Below are positions 1 to 8,854 of a stretch of DNA of 38,269 nucleotides, piece after piece. Within the stretch, counting starts at the first letter, position 1. Each line of letters begins with the position of its first letter. The stretch is from contig JABFXX010000310.1 in the NCBI GenBank assembly GCA_013368795.1, positions 1 to 38,269 on the forward strand, written 5' to 3'. The notes beneath the pieces are model-generated. The model was not told the DNA's origin and searched no databases. It saw nothing but the letters and a program-made list of their open reading frames with translations. The DNA comes from Kofleriaceae bacterium (GTDB lineage: Bacteria; Myxococcota_A; Polyangia; Haliangiales; Haliangiaceae). The translations under genes and the position numbers were made by a program.

Positions 1-1
1 C

Positions 2-1390
2 CCGGACGCGTCCGTCCCGCCGATGGAGGATTCCAACACCGGCCCGATGTGCACGGAGACCGCGATCGCGCCGACCCAGACCCTCGTTGACTCCACCGAG
101 GACGCGATCCTGTGGTCGGGACCGGTGACCACGAACCTCGGCGGCACCGGTGAGACGAACATCTATCTCGAGTTCTACAGCGGCCTCCAGGCCCTGACTG
201 GGGCGATCGATCTCGCCGCTGGCAGCCAGGCCAACTACCAGACCTGCGCGGCGTGCATCCGCGTGGTGGCGCTCGACGCCGCCGGCAAGCTCGAGAAGGA
301 GTACTTCCAGTCGGGTGGCACGATCACGCTCACCGAAGACCCGTTCACGCACCAGCGCATGATCGGCTCCGTCACGAACTTGAGCCTGGTCGAGGTGAAC
401 ATCGACCGCTCTGACACGTGCGATGAGACCTGTTACCAGTCGACGCCGGTCGCGGGTGGCGTCTGTCTGAGCCTCGGCAACCTCACCTTGAACGCGGACG
501 CGGTCCCGGCCGAGTGGACGTGCCCGAAGGCCGACTACGCCGACGGCGCCACCTGCAATTGCGCATGCGGTGCCCACGATCCCGACTGCGATGTCGCGAA
601 CGCTCCGGTCGCTGGCTGCACCGGCGCCCAGGTCTGCGGCGACGAGGACACCTGCATCGACGTCTGCAACGTGCTGTCGACGCCGCCCATGGGTTGCCCT
701 GCAGGCACCTGCGGCTTCTACAGCTCCACGCAGGACATCTGCTACACGGATGCGACGCTCTTCGATCCGGCGGCGCTCGGCGGCACCTGCGCCAGCGCCA
801 CGCCGCTCTTCTGTGGCGTGGCCAACACCGTCGCCGCGGGCCTCTGTGACGTGTTCGAAGGTGATGACCTCGGTTGCCGCAAGGCCTGCGACGACGCCGC
901 CGACTGTGCCGCTGGTCAGGTCTGCAGCGCGATCGTCGGGGCCAAGGGCCTCTGCATCACCCCGCCGGCCAACGACACGTGCGAAACTGCGGCGACGCTC
1001 ACGATCGGCACGCCGGTCAACGGCAGCACCGGCGGCGCCGCGAGCAACTACAACGCCGGCCTCGAGGCCATGACGTGCACGGGTGGCGCCCAGAAGGGCG
1101 CCGATGTTGCCTATCAGGTCACGCTCGCCGCGAACCAGGCGATCACCGTGACGCTGACCAATGTTAGCCCGAACTTCGATCCGAGCCTCGCGCTGCTCGG
1201 GCCGGGTACGGCCGCGGTCTGCAACGCGAACCCGATCACCGCCTGCGTGAAGGGCGCGGATGCGAACTTCGACGGAGACGGCGAGACCTTCACGTTCACC
1301 GCGACTACCGCGGGCACGTACTACGTGATCGTCGACACGTTCTATCAGACGCAGGGCGGCAAGTTCACGCTGACGGTCACGTCTCCGTAA
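2..1390 (+). CDS. Cys-rich secreted protein with C-terminal pre-peptidase (PPC) domain, 5' truncated
   Basis: The frame is open to the left edge of the window, so the true start is upstream; the ATG at 23 is only the first Met inside it, and the preceding codons read PDASVPP, a typical linker after an exported N-terminus. The middle is very Cys-rich, including NCACGAHDPDC and several CxxxC-type spacings, as in myxobacterial surface proteins. From about residue 320 of the visible part (DTCETAATLTIG) to the end it reads as a pre-peptidase C-terminal beta-sandwich: GTYYVIVDTF and FTLTVTSP are the characteristic last strands. Such domains occur at the C-termini of secreted proteins and are often processed. 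No catalytic domain is visible, so the role is unknown; cell surface or extracellular location is inferred. It ends in a convergent arrangement with a hairpin about 55 bases downstream. Confidence 0.8.
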   Translation, partial: PDASVPPMEDSNTGPMCTETAIAPTQTLVDSTEDAILWSGPVTTNLGGTGETNIYLEFYSGLQALTGAIDLAAGSQANYQTCAACIRVVALDAAGKLEKEYFQSGGTITLTEDPFTHQRMIGSVTNLSLVEVNIDRSDTCDETCYQSTPVAGGVCLSLGNLTLNADAVPAEWTCPKADYADGATCNCACGAHDPDCDVANAPVAGCTGAQVCGDEDTCIDVCNVLSTPPMGCPAGTCGFYSSTQDICYTDATLFDPAALGGTCASATPLFCGVANTVAAGLCDVFEGDDLGCRKACDDAADCAAGQVCSAIVGAKGLCITPPANDTCETAATLTIGTPVNGSTGGAASNYNAGLEAMTCTGGAQKGADVAYQVTLAANQAITVTLTNVSPNFDPSLALLGPGTAAVCNANPITACVKGADANFDGDGETFTFTATTAGTYYVIVDTFYQTQGGKFTLTVTSP

Positions 1391-1443
1391 CTTGCGCGTA
1401 GTCGGCGACGATGCGCTGTCATCGTCGTCGCGTTTTCGCGAAT

Positions 1444-1473
1444 CGAACGCGGGCTCTGCGGAGTCCGCGTTCG
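1444..1473 (+). terminator. Hairpin, candidate terminator of the PPC-domain gene
   Basis: CGAACGCGG and CCGCGTTCG are perfect 9-base arms. The stem continues through a G-T(U) pair and CTC/GAG to a TGCG loop, giving about 13 paired positions. It lies 54 bases after the stop codon and is followed only by TCGTTTCGG, so there is no true U-tract. This is a plausible GC-rich terminator between two convergent genes; the missing U-run keeps confidence moderate. Confidence 0.5.
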
Positions 1474-1541
1474 TCGTTTCGGCCCTCGTCTGGCGCCTGA
1501 ACAATGCACCTATTCGCACCCGCGAGCCCGGCGACGCCGGG

Positions 1542-2375
1542 TCAGTGAGGCCGCTGGATCGGGAACTCGAGGTCGAGCGGATCGACGGGCGGGACGGTGG
1601 TGAGCTCCGCTGGCACGAGCGCCCTTGCGCAGATCTCGTCGAGCGCCGCGCGGAAGCAGACGCCGATCGGCGCGTTCGCGAGCGTGCCGCCGACGGTCCC
1701 GGTGAATCTCCGCTGCGCAGGGTCGAACTGCACCGTGACACTGATCGAACCGTTCGCGTTCGCGTTTCCAGCGATGCACAGTTCGGCCTGCGTCGACCTG
1801 CCGAGCGCGGCGTAGATGCCGCGGACGAGCAGCTCGCCGAGCTTGTCGACCGGCTCTAGCGCGAACATCACGCGTTCGGCGGTGAAGCTCATGCTGCCGA
1901 ACATCAGCCGCTCGGGCGGCTGTTGAATCGCCTGGGACCAGTCAGCCGGGTCGAGGGAGCTCTGGAGTGTGCACACGTTGCCGTGACACTCGAGGCTGTA
2001 CGGCGAGCCGATGCCGGCGGACCCCGCGTCCGCAATCGACGCGAACATGTGGTCGAGGACCACCTTTGCGCGTGCCTCCGATTCCGACGAGCGACTCGCT
2101 CGGTCGTATTGCTCCTCGAGCGGAAGGTGCACTTCGATCTCAGCTTCGACGCGCAGCAGCCGCTGTTCGAGCTGCACACGGTCGAGCGCCGACGGAGGTG
2201 ACGTGGAGGACGCCGATGCCGGGGCGGAGGACGACGCGGTGGTGTTGCGGGCAAGCGCGGTGATCGGCATCGCTCTCGGCGCGCGCCGTTGGCTCGTCGC
2301 GGTGGGACGCGTCAGCCACAGGTATACGTTCGCGGCGAGGCTCGCGAGGAGGATGAGCCATGCGGCGCGTTTCAT
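1542..2375 (-). CDS. Membrane-anchored hypothetical protein, paralogue of the upstream gene
   Basis: 277 aa if started at the ATG at 2375, which overlaps the stop of the upstream paralogue as ATGA. A longer open frame exists but its N-terminal extension is Arg-rich out-of-frame sequence. MKRAAWLILLASLAANVYLWL is a signal anchor; a Pro/Ala/Ser/Thr-rich linker follows. The body has a helical stretch (LDRVQLEQRLLRVEAEIEVH) and then YSLECHGNVCTLQSS, a Cys pair shared with the neighbour (YELECRGRICRVTS). I do not recognise the family. The Cys pair five residues apart (C-x4-C) in an exported domain suggests a disulfide. Location facing the periplasm is inferred. It is the last gene of a minus-strand run that begins upstream with a hybrid kinase and a thioredoxin-like lipoprotein. 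Confidence 0.7.
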   Translation of the reverse strand: MKRAAWLILLASLAANVYLWLTRPTATSQRRAPRAMPITALARNTTASSSAPASASSTSPPSALDRVQLEQRLLRVEAEIEVHLPLEEQYDRASRSSESEARAKVVLDHMFASIADAGSAGIGSPYSLECHGNVCTLQSSLDPADWSQAIQQPPERLMFGSMSFTAERVMFALEPVDKLGELLVRGIYAALGRSTQAELCIAGNANANGSISVTVQFDPAQRRFTGTVGGTLANAPIGVCFRAALDEICARALVPAELTTVPPVDPLDLEFPIQRPH

Positions 2376-3193
2376 GGGCTCACCACCGGAAAGGGCGCCT
2401 CGTAGATCTCCGTGACGTCTGACGGCACGGGCGTCGCGGCAACGAGCTCCTCGAAGTGCCTTCTCACGCAAACGCCAAACGCGGCAGTCTCGAGCGAGCC
2501 GGCTGCGACCACGATCACGCGACGCGAGGCGCGATCAAACCGCAACGCGAGGGTGAGGGAGCCGGGCGTCGAATCGTCGCGCCGGCAGTCCGCGACGATG
2601 GTCGACTCCGCGAGCGCCTGGAAGAGCGCGACCGTGAATCGGATGCCCGCCGCCGTCTTCGTTTCGGTCAGCTCGACATAGACGTCGTGGCCGACCTGCG
2701 CCTGCTGGAACATGCCCGTGCTGTCAGGGTGTGCCCCCATCTCGTTGCGCCAATCGAATGACGTCACGTCGCTCGTCACGCGGCAGATCCGACCTCGACA
2801 CTCGAGCTCGTACGGTGGTTCGGCATCAGCGGGTGCATCGAAGACCTCGTCGAGCAGCGGCTGAAGCTCGAGCTCGACCTCTGGCGATCGCCCTCGTCGA
2901 TCGAACTTCTCGTTCGGCCGGAGCATCGGCTCGAGCCTGGCTTCGGCGGTCGCGAGTCGTTGCTCGAGCGCGGTGCGGTCGAGCGTGGCGATCTCCGCGG
3001 GGACGGGGAGGGGAACCTCGTTCGGCGGTGCGGTCGGCGCCGTCGGCGCGACCGGCGACGTCCTCGGCGGCGCGTGCGGAACGCGCTGCGTGCGACGTGG
3101 CTCGACTGCCTCGGTGCGGCCCAGCATCAGGTAGATGTTGGCCGCGAGGCTCGCGCACAACGCGAACGCGAACACCGCCCACCTTCGTTGCAC
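2372..3193 (-). CDS. Membrane-anchored hypothetical protein, tandem paralogue
   Basis: 273 aa from a GTG at 3193, placed 7 bases after the stop of the thioredoxin-like gene with GAGG just upstream. The longer open frame overlaps that gene and has a non-protein-like extension. VQRRWAVFAFALCASLAANIYLML forms a signal anchor with the same CASLAAN/LASLAAN core as the downstream gene. The shared order of features is anchor, Pro-rich linker, LDRTALEQRLATAEARLE helix, then YELECRGRICRV with the conserved C-x4-C. This marks the two genes as products of a tandem duplication that have since diverged strongly. No known domain is recognised. The ATGA overlap with the next gene suggests coupled translation, perhaps of partner subunits. 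Confidence 0.7.
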   Translation of the reverse strand: MQRRWAVFAFALCASLAANIYLMLGRTEAVEPRRTQRVPHAPPRTSPVAPTAPTAPPNEVPLPVPAEIATLDRTALEQRLATAEARLEPMLRPNEKFDRRGRSPEVELELQPLLDEVFDAPADAEPPYELECRGRICRVTSDVTSFDWRNEMGAHPDSTGMFQQAQVGHDVYVELTETKTAAGIRFTVALFQALAESTIVADCRRDDSTPGSLTLALRFDRASRRVIVVAAGSLETAAFGVCVRRHFEELVAATPVPSDVTEIYEAPFPVVSP

Positions 3194-3200
3194 GAGCGCC

Positions 3201-3755
3201 TCAGTGCTTGCCGTGGCGGCGGTTCGTGTACGTGCCGTGCGCGAACGCGCCGAGCACGGGCGCCATGTTCTCGGGCACGTCGTCGTCCCATTCGCCACTC
3301 GTGATCGCGTCCTTGATCTCGAGTTTGTCGTCGAACAGCACGAACCACGGGACCGCGGAGGCCGAGAGGCCGACCGACTTGATCTCGTTCTCGTCGAACT
3401 GATCGATGTCGATGCGGGCGAGCGTCACGCCGGCGAGCGCCTTCGTCATCTGCGGATCGCCCGCGTACTTGGTGAAACCGATGCACGGGCGACACCACTT
3501 CGCGGTGGTCTCGACCATGAAGATGCGGTCCTTCGCGTTGCCGAGCCAGCCGAGCACCTGATCGCGGAGCGGGCCGTCATCGGGCGCGAGGTCGACCATG
3601 ACGAAGTCGTCGTGCGACGTGATCTTCGCGCCCGGCGTCAGGCCCCTGGTCGCGGCCGGCTTCGGGGCGGCCACCTCGGGTGACTTCACCTCGACGGGCT
3701 TCGCCGAAGGTTCCTTCGAGCACGCGACCAGGGCGACGGCGAGCAGGATGCGCAC
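3201..3755 (-). CDS. Thioredoxin-fold lipoprotein
   Basis: 184 aa from a GTG at 3755, 13 bases after the hybrid-kinase stop. VRILLAVALVAC is a lipoprotein signal with lipobox LVAC, so the mature protein should be lipid-anchored at the Cys. A Lys/Pro/Val linker follows, then a thioredoxin fold: ETTAKWCRPC has the WCxPC redox motif at about residues 87-91, and AVPWFVLFD carries the expected cis-Pro. It probably reduces or exchanges disulfides in envelope proteins, or acts as a DsbD/TlpA-like partner; the substrate is unknown. The two downstream genes encode anchored proteins with a Cys pair, which are possible clients (inference). The much longer open frame in this register only shadows the kinase gene. 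Confidence 0.8.
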   Translation of the reverse strand: MRILLAVALVACSKEPSAKPVEVKSPEVAAPKPAATRGLTPGAKITSHDDFVMVDLAPDDGPLRDQVLGWLGNAKDRIFMVETTAKWCRPCIGFTKYAGDPQMTKALAGVTLARIDIDQFDENEIKSVGLSASAVPWFVLFDDKLEIKDAITSGEWDDDVPENMAPVLGAFAHGTYTNRRHGKH

Positions 3756-3768
3756 GAGATCGTGCTTA

Positions 3769-5319
3769 TCACGAGCGCATCTCGACGAGGGCGTTGACCT
3801 CCTGGACGAGCGCCTGGCGCGTGAACGGCTTCGGGAGGAACACGCTGCGCGGGACGCGCGGCACGTGGGCGACCCGAGGGTCCTCGGGATAGCCGGAGAT
3901 GTAGAGGACGCGGACATTGGGCTGGAGCTCGCGCATGCGCAGTGCGAGCTCGTCGCCGCCCATCTTGGGCATGACGACGTCGGTGACGAGGACGTCGATG
4001 GGGAGCGTGCGAGCGAGCTGGAGCGCGGCATCAGGATCGTCGGCGACGACCACGTTGTAGCCGGCGGAGCGCAGGTGGCTGTCGAGGAGCTGGCGCACGT
4101 CGACGTCGTCCTCGACGATGACGACGGTGTGGCCGTTGGTCGTCGCATCGGGAGGGCGAAGGTCGGCGGCAGCGGCGACCGCGGGCGGTGTGATGACGCG
4201 CGGCAGGTAGACGCGGAAGCTCGCGCCGCGGCCGGGCTCGCTGTCGACCTCGATGTGGCCGCCGCTCTGCTTGACGATGCCATGGACCATGGAGAGACCG
4301 AGGCCCGTGCCTCTGCCGACCTCCTTCGTCGTGAAGAACGGGTCGAAGATGCGCGTCTTGGTGGCGGCGTCCATGCCCTTGCCGGTGTCGGTGGCGGTGA
4401 TGAGGACGTAGCTGCCGGGCGAGCACTCGACGCGCTGGGTGCAGAACGCCTCGTCGAGCTCGACGGAGTCGGTGCGGAACGTGAGGCGGCCGCCCGCGCC
4501 GAGTGCGTCACGCGCGTTGAGGGCGAGGTTCATGATGACCTGCTCGAGCTTGGCGCGATCGAACTTGGCGCCGCCGAGCTGAGGGTCGAGCTCGAGGCGC
4601 AGCTCGATGTGCTCGCCGATGAGGCGGCGGAGCATGTCGGCCATGCTCGAGATGACGATGTTGACGTCGAGGATCTCGGGGACGAGTAGCTCCTTGCGGC
4701 CGTAGGCGAGGAGCTGCTTGGTGAGGCCGGAGGCGCGCTCGGCGGCCTGGCGGATGCGCAACGCGTGTCTGCGCATGCCGGTGCCCTTCTCGAGTCCCTC
4801 GACGAGTAGCTCGCTGTAGCCGACGATCGTCGTGAGGATGTTGTTGAAGTCGTGCGCGATGCCGCCGACGAGCTGGCCGATCGCCTCCATCTTCTGGGCC
4901 TGGCGAAGCTGCTCCTCGAGCTGCTTGTGCGCGGTCATGTCGCGGACGAGGGCCGCGACGGTGCGCTCGCGACCGCCGGTCGGCGGCGTGATCAGGATGT
5001 CGGCGAGGAACCAGCGCCGGCCGCCACGGAGCACGAGCTCGTACTCGAGAGTTTCGGAGATGCCGGTGTCGTAGACACGGCGCACGCATTCGGCGAGTGG
5101 TCGGCCAACTTCTTCGCCGAGAGCCTCGACGATCGTGCGTCCGATCACCTCGCTGCGCGGACGGGCAAGCAGCGACTCCTCGTGCGTCCACAGATTGAGG
5201 TAGCGCGCGTCGCGATCGAACTCGAAGACGATCCCTTTCGTGCACCCGAGGATCGCGCGGAGGCGGCTTTCGCTCGCGACGAGCTCGTCACCGACACTGG
5301 CCGTCCCGTTCGCGGTCAT
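3769..5319 (-). CDS. Cytoplasmic PAS hybrid histidine kinase with C-terminal receiver
   Basis: 516 aa from the ATG at 5319, preceded by AAGAAGGAG; an upstream TTG at 5358 is less likely. Order of domains: PAS about 16-130 ([20 protein letters not shown]...[13 protein letters not shown]), HisKA with GGIAHDFNN and phospho-acceptor His156, HATPase about 245-375 ([10 protein letters not shown] as N box, DTGKGMD as G1, [12 protein letters not shown] as G2), and a receiver about 395-515 with [10 protein letters not shown] holding the acceptor Asp. No membrane segment is visible, so it senses an internal signal. It is the common phospho-relay hybrid type of myxobacteria. No output regulator is adjacent; downstream lie a thioredoxin lipoprotein (13-base gap) and two anchored proteins, perhaps in the same transcript. 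Confidence 0.9.
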   Translation of the reverse strand: MTANGTASVGDELVASESRLRAILGCTKGIVFEFDRDARYLNLWTHEESLLARPRSEVIGRTIVEALGEEVGRPLAECVRRVYDTGISETLEYELVLRGGRRWFLADILITPPTGGRERTVAALVRDMTAHKQLEEQLRQAQKMEAIGQLVGGIAHDFNNILTTIVGYSELLVEGLEKGTGMRRHALRIRQAAERASGLTKQLLAYGRKELLVPEILDVNIVISSMADMLRRLIGEHIELRLELDPQLGGAKFDRAKLEQVIMNLALNARDALGAGGRLTFRTDSVELDEAFCTQRVECSPGSYVLITATDTGKGMDAATKTRIFDPFFTTKEVGRGTGLGLSMVHGIVKQSGGHIEVDSEPGRGASFRVYLPRVITPPAVAAAADLRPPDATTNGHTVVIVEDDVDVRQLLDSHLRSAGYNVVVADDPDAALQLARTLPIDVLVTDVVMPKMGGDELALRMRELQPNVRVLYISGYPEDPRVAHVPRVPRSVFLPKPFTRQALVQEVNALVEMRS

Positions 5320-5393
5320 CACTCCTTCTTTACGCCGCAGTGAGCCGGCGTGCAGCAACCGAACAGAGGGAAAACTTCTGTCGCTGCGATGCG

Positions 5394-6038
5394 CTACGGC
5401 TTCAGGCGTGCAGACCGGCTGGCGGTCGCCTTTGCCGCGTCCCGTGCGCGTGCCTGCTCGACGGCGAGATCGGAGACGACCGGAAGCGCACGATCAGCGA
5501 TTCGCTTGAGCGCGGAGGACAGCGCGCGTGCGAGGCCCTCCGGGTTTTGCGCGGTGAGAGGCTCGGTCTCCTCGTATTGCTGCGCCCACAGGACCTCGCC
5601 CGACGAGGTGTCGGTGAGCGTCAGCTCGATCACGATGCGGCCGAGCCACTCGGTGCGCGACTTGTCGACCTCCTCGAGCGCGACGACACGACCGCCGAGT
5701 GTGACCGGTGCGGCCGCGGTGCTCTCGCGGACGACCGAGCGGAACCGGCCGCTGCGTTCGAACGCACGCTCGAGGTAGTCGGCGACGAGCGTGCCGGGGG
5801 CCGCGCTCCAGCGATGGTAGTTGTAGTAGTCGAGCCGGTACGGAGTGACGCGATAGACGATGCGCTCGTCGTCGTATGCCTGATCGGTGTCGAGCGGCGC
5901 GACCGCGAGCGAGACGCCCGCGTTGTCGTGCGACTCGGCTGCAGGCGGCGCGGTCGAGGCGAGCTGGTAGTAGCGCGTCTCGGGCAGCTTGCCGCCGCAG
6001 GCAGCGAGGAGGAGGGCGAGGGCGAGCGTGCGCTTCAT
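5394..6038 (-). CDS. ABC-type transport auxiliary lipoprotein (PqiC/DUF330-like)
   Basis: 214 aa. MKRTLALALLLAAC is a lipoprotein signal with lipobox LAAC. The mature part opens TRYYQLAST, typical of the auxiliary lipoproteins that accompany MCE transporters, and continues with DDERIVYRV, YYNYHRW and TLVADYLERAF, matching the family core. It would sit on the inner face of the outer membrane and receive or guide the MlaD-like needle. Its ATG overlaps the stop of the MlaD-like gene as ATGA, placing it last in the mlaEFD-type operon. Length is normal for the family. Confidence 0.85.
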   Translation of the reverse strand: MKRTLALALLLAACGGKLPETRYYQLASTAPPAAESHDNAGVSLAVAPLDTDQAYDDERIVYRVTPYRLDYYNYHRWSAAPGTLVADYLERAFERSGRFRSVVRESTAAAPVTLGGRVVALEEVDKSRTEWLGRIVIELTLTDTSSGEVLWAQQYEETEPLTAQNPEGLARALSSALKRIADRALPVVSDLAVEQARARDAAKATASRSARLKP

Positions 6039-6865
6039 GGCAGTTTCCGATCGGGCGCGGGGTTCGAGAAGAACAGGCGAGACGGCTTCTGGCGGACCTC
6101 GCGCGCGAGCTCCTTGAACGAGCGGCTCGCCTGACGAAGGTCGGAGACGGCCGCCTTGACCTGCGTCGGATCGACGAGCTCGGCGGTGCGCTTCGCGGCG
6201 GTCTCGATCGCGGCGATCGACGACTTGAGGCCGGCGCGGTTGTCGTCGATCAGGGCACGCATCGCGACGCCGACCTGCGCGAGGTTTGCGGCCGCAGCGC
6301 GCGTCTGCTCGACGATCTCGCCGAGGTGCTTCGGATCGGTCACCTCGGTGAGGTTCGTGACGACCTGCTGCGTCGACGACACGATCTCGTTCGCGTTCGC
6401 GATGAGCTCGGTCGATTCGTCGACCATGCGCTGGGCTCGCTCCTGGAGCTTGTCGATCGCGGTCTCGCCGACGGGAATGATGCCGCCGGGTGCGAGTCGC
6501 GGCGACGTGAGCGAGCCGCCGCGCAGGTCGATCACCTTGAGGCCGGTGAGGCCGGCGTACTGGAGGATCGCCTTCGTGTCGGTGCGGACCGGTGCGTCCT
6601 CGCGGATCTCGATCTCGACACGGACCTTCTTCAGGTCGTCGGGCGCGATGCCGATGCCCGAGACGGTGCCGACGCGGATGCCGTTGACGTGGACATCGGC
6701 GCCCTTCTCGAGGCCGTAGACCGTGTCATCGAACACGATGTAGTAGCGCGAGCGCGACTGCCAGAAGTGGAGACCGGCGAACACGACGAGCACGACGCCG
6801 AACAGCGCGCCCGCGACGACGGCGAACAGACCGACGCGGATCTTTTGTTGTTTGGTGGTGGTCAT
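6035..6865 (-). CDS. mlaD: MlaD/MCE-domain lipid-transport protein
   Basis: 276 aa from the ATG at 6865, which overlaps the ATPase stop as ATGA. MTTTKQQKIRVGLFAVVAGA begins a single N-terminal membrane helix (about 10-33). The MCE domain follows at about 40-115: YIVFDDTVYGLEKGADVHVNG is split here by the family signature GLEKGADV, then GIRVGTVSGI, and LTGLKVIDLRGG. The C-terminal half is a long helix with periodic Ala/Val/Leu, as in MCE proteins that form a hexameric tunnel. It shuttles phospholipid or other hydrophobic molecules across the periplasm with the permease and ATPase encoded upstream and the lipoprotein downstream. The long upstream open frame in the same register is a shadow of the ATPase gene. 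Confidence 0.9.
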   Translation of the reverse strand: MTTTKQQKIRVGLFAVVAGALFGVVLVVFAGLHFWQSRSRYYIVFDDTVYGLEKGADVHVNGIRVGTVSGIGIAPDDLKKVRVEIEIREDAPVRTDTKAILQYAGLTGLKVIDLRGGSLTSPRLAPGGIIPVGETAIDKLQERAQRMVDESTELIANANEIVSSTQQVVTNLTEVTDPKHLGEIVEQTRAAAANLAQVGVAMRALIDDNRAGLKSSIAAIETAAKRTAELVDPTQVKAAVSDLRQASRSFKELAREVRQKPSRLFFSNPAPDRKLP

Positions 6866-7620
6866 CCGGTCCTCGCGTGGAAGAATTGGTGAACCGTCTC
6901 GTCGCCGCTGTGCACGAGCTCGTCGATCGTGCCGGTCGCGACGACGCTGCCCTTGGCGAACATGATCGCGCGGTCGGCGGTCGCTCGAATCGACTCGAGC
7001 TCGTGGCTGACGACGACGATCGTGCTGCCGAGCGCCTCGCGGAAGCGCACGAGCGTGTCGTCGACCTCGGCGGCGACGACCGGATCGAGACCGGCGGTCG
7101 GCTCGTCGCAGAAGATGACCTCGGGATCGAGGATCGACGCGCGGGCGAGTGCGGCGCGCTTGCGCTGACCACCGGAGATGTTCGCGGGCATCCGGCGCGC
7201 GAGGTTGCCGATGCCGACGAGCTCGAGTCGCATGCGGACCATCTCGCGGATGAGCGCGCTGGGCAGGCGCGTCAGCTCGCGCAGCGGCAGCGCGACGTTG
7301 TCCTCGATCGTCATCGACGAGAACAGCGCCTCCTGCTGGAACGCGACGCCGAGCCGGTGCCGCAGCGCGTTCTGCTGCTCGGGATCGAGGTCGTAGAACG
7401 ACTCGCCGAACAGGCGAACGTCGCCGGCGATCGGCGGCGTGAGGCCCGACAGCGAGCGGAGCAGCGTCGACTTGCCGCAGCCGGAGCCGCCGAGCAGCGC
7501 GACGATCTCGCCGTGGCGGATCTCGAGGTTCACGTGCTGCAGCACGGGCTTGCCGTAGCCGACCGCAACATCGACGCACTGGATCAACGGCGGGCGCCGG
7601 TTGGAATTCGCGGGCTTCAT
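6862..7620 (-). CDS. mlaF: MlaF-like ABC transporter ATPase
   Basis: 252 aa from the ATG at 7620 (ATGA overlap with the permease stop). Walker A GGSGCGKST at about 44-52, Q-loop in VAFQQEALF, signature ISGGQ at about 148-152, Walker B VIFCDEPTAGLDP at about 168-180 and the switch His in VVVSHEL. ALFSSMTIEDNVALPL is characteristic of the MlaF branch. It energises lipid transport through the MlaE-like permease. The order permease, ATPase, MCE protein, lipoprotein with four-base overlaps throughout means the subunits are co-translated in proportion. Confidence 0.92.
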   Translation of the reverse strand: MKPANSNRRPPLIQCVDVAVGYGKPVLQHVNLEIRHGEIVALLGGSGCGKSTLLRSLSGLTPPIAGDVRLFGESFYDLDPEQQNALRHRLGVAFQQEALFSSMTIEDNVALPLRELTRLPSALIREMVRMRLELVGIGNLARRMPANISGGQRKRAALARASILDPEVIFCDEPTAGLDPVVAAEVDDTLVRFREALGSTIVVVSHELESIRATADRAIMFAKGSVVATGTIDELVHSGDETVHQFFHARTG

Positions 7621-8741
7621 GCGGGCGGCCCCGCGAGGGTGATGATCGTCGCGAACACCGCGTCGACGATGATGATGAGGAAGATGCTCACGACGACGGC
7701 GCGCGTCGTGGCGCGGCCGACGCTGCTCGCGTCGGTGTTGGCGCGAAGGCCGAGGTGGGAGCCGGTGAAGCCGATGATCCACGCGAACACGAGGCTCTTG
7801 CCGAGGCCCTGCGCGAAGTCGGCGAACGTCACGCGCTGGACGACACGCAGCCAGAACGTCGTCGGTGCCATGCCGAGCACGAGCGAGCACACGAGCATGC
7901 CGGCGACGATGCCGACGAACATCGCCATGAGCGTCAGCGCCGGCTGGATGAACGTCAGCGACGCGATCCGCGGCACGACGAGGAAGCGCACCGGACTCAC
8001 GCCCATCGCGGTCAGCGCATCGATCTCGCGGCCGACGCGCATCGCGCCGAGCTCGGCGGCGATCGACGCGCCGGTGCGGCCGGTGAGCACGACCGCGGTC
8101 ATCAGCGGAGCGAACTCGCGCACCATCGACCAGCCGACCATGTCGGCGACGAACACACCGGCGCCGAACTTCGCGAGCTGCACGGCGCCCTGGAACGCGA
8201 TCGTCATGCCGAGCAGGAAGCTGAGCAGGGCGACGATGAACACCGCGTCGGCGCCCATGAGCAGGATCTGGTGGCCGATCGAATTCTTCGGCAGGTGACG
8301 GCGGCGCGCGAGCACAGCGCAGCCCTGCGACACGGTCTGGCCGACGAGGTGCCCGAGCTCGCGCAGCGTGGCGCCAATGTCGATCACCCGCTCGCCGATC
8401 GCCTCGAGCCACGTCGGTCCCGGATCGAACGGTGCTTGCTTCGAGCGGCCGTCGGGTGCGAGCTCGAGCGCAGCGCGATGGTGTTCGTCGAGCTGGTCGA
8501 GCTCGAGGTCCTTGCCGGCGTGCTGGAGCGACCGCCGCGCGAGCTCGACGACCGCAACACCCGACGAGTCGAGCCTGCCGACCTCACCGAAGTCGACGAC
8601 GACCTTGTGGACGTCGCGTCGCTTGTTGAGGCCGCGCAGCGTGTTGTAGAGGTGCCGCGACGTCGAAATCACGACATCGCCGCGCACGCGCACGACGGCG
8701 GTCCGTCCGTGACGTTCGACCGACGTGGCGGCGCTCGGCAT
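7617..8741 (-). CDS. mlaE: MlaE-like permease with N-terminal STAS domain
   Basis: 374 aa from the ATG at 8741; a TTG at 8771 is an alternative but has no usable ribosome binding site. Residues about 8-95 form a STAS domain (TAVVRVRGDVVISTS, VVVDFGEVGRLDSSGVAVVELAR). In E. coli the STAS partner MlaB is a separate protein; here it is fused, as in many MlaE homologues. The permease follows, with MTIAFQGAVQLAKFGAG, LLTGRTGASIAAELGAMRV-type family core (here VVLTGRTGASIAAELGAM), EIDALTAMGVSP and several membrane helices. It is the membrane channel of the lipid transporter and the first gene of the overlapped operon. Confidence 0.9.
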   Translation of the reverse strand: MPSAATSVERHGRTAVVRVRGDVVISTSRHLYNTLRGLNKRRDVHKVVVDFGEVGRLDSSGVAVVELARRSLQHAGKDLELDQLDEHHRAALELAPDGRSKQAPFDPGPTWLEAIGERVIDIGATLRELGHLVGQTVSQGCAVLARRRHLPKNSIGHQILLMGADAVFIVALLSFLLGMTIAFQGAVQLAKFGAGVFVADMVGWSMVREFAPLMTAVVLTGRTGASIAAELGAMRVGREIDALTAMGVSPVRFLVVPRIASLTFIQPALTLMAMFVGIVAGMLVCSLVLGMAPTTFWLRVVQRVTFADFAQGLGKSLVFAWIIGFTGSHLGLRANTDASSVGRATTRAVVVSIFLIIIVDAVFATIITLAGPPA

Positions 8742-8810
8742 TGGGGCCCAGCACTGCAAGATCGAGGACAACCTCGGGCACGTTTAGAGGGCCGTCCTGC
8801 TGTGTGCCGT

Positions 8811-8833
8811 CGGGCGCACCGCGCGTGCGCCCG
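8811..8833 (-). terminator. GC-rich hairpin between lipoprotein gene and mla operon
   Basis: CGGGCGCAC and GTGCGCCCG are perfect 9-base arms around CGCGC. It lies about 22 bases after the minus-strand lipoprotein stop (8855) and about 70 bases before the permease start. There is no U-tract. It may end or attenuate transcription from the lipoprotein gene before the lipid-transport operon. Confidence 0.4.
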
Positions 8834-8854
8834 CGCACGGTGAGTCGCGCGAGC

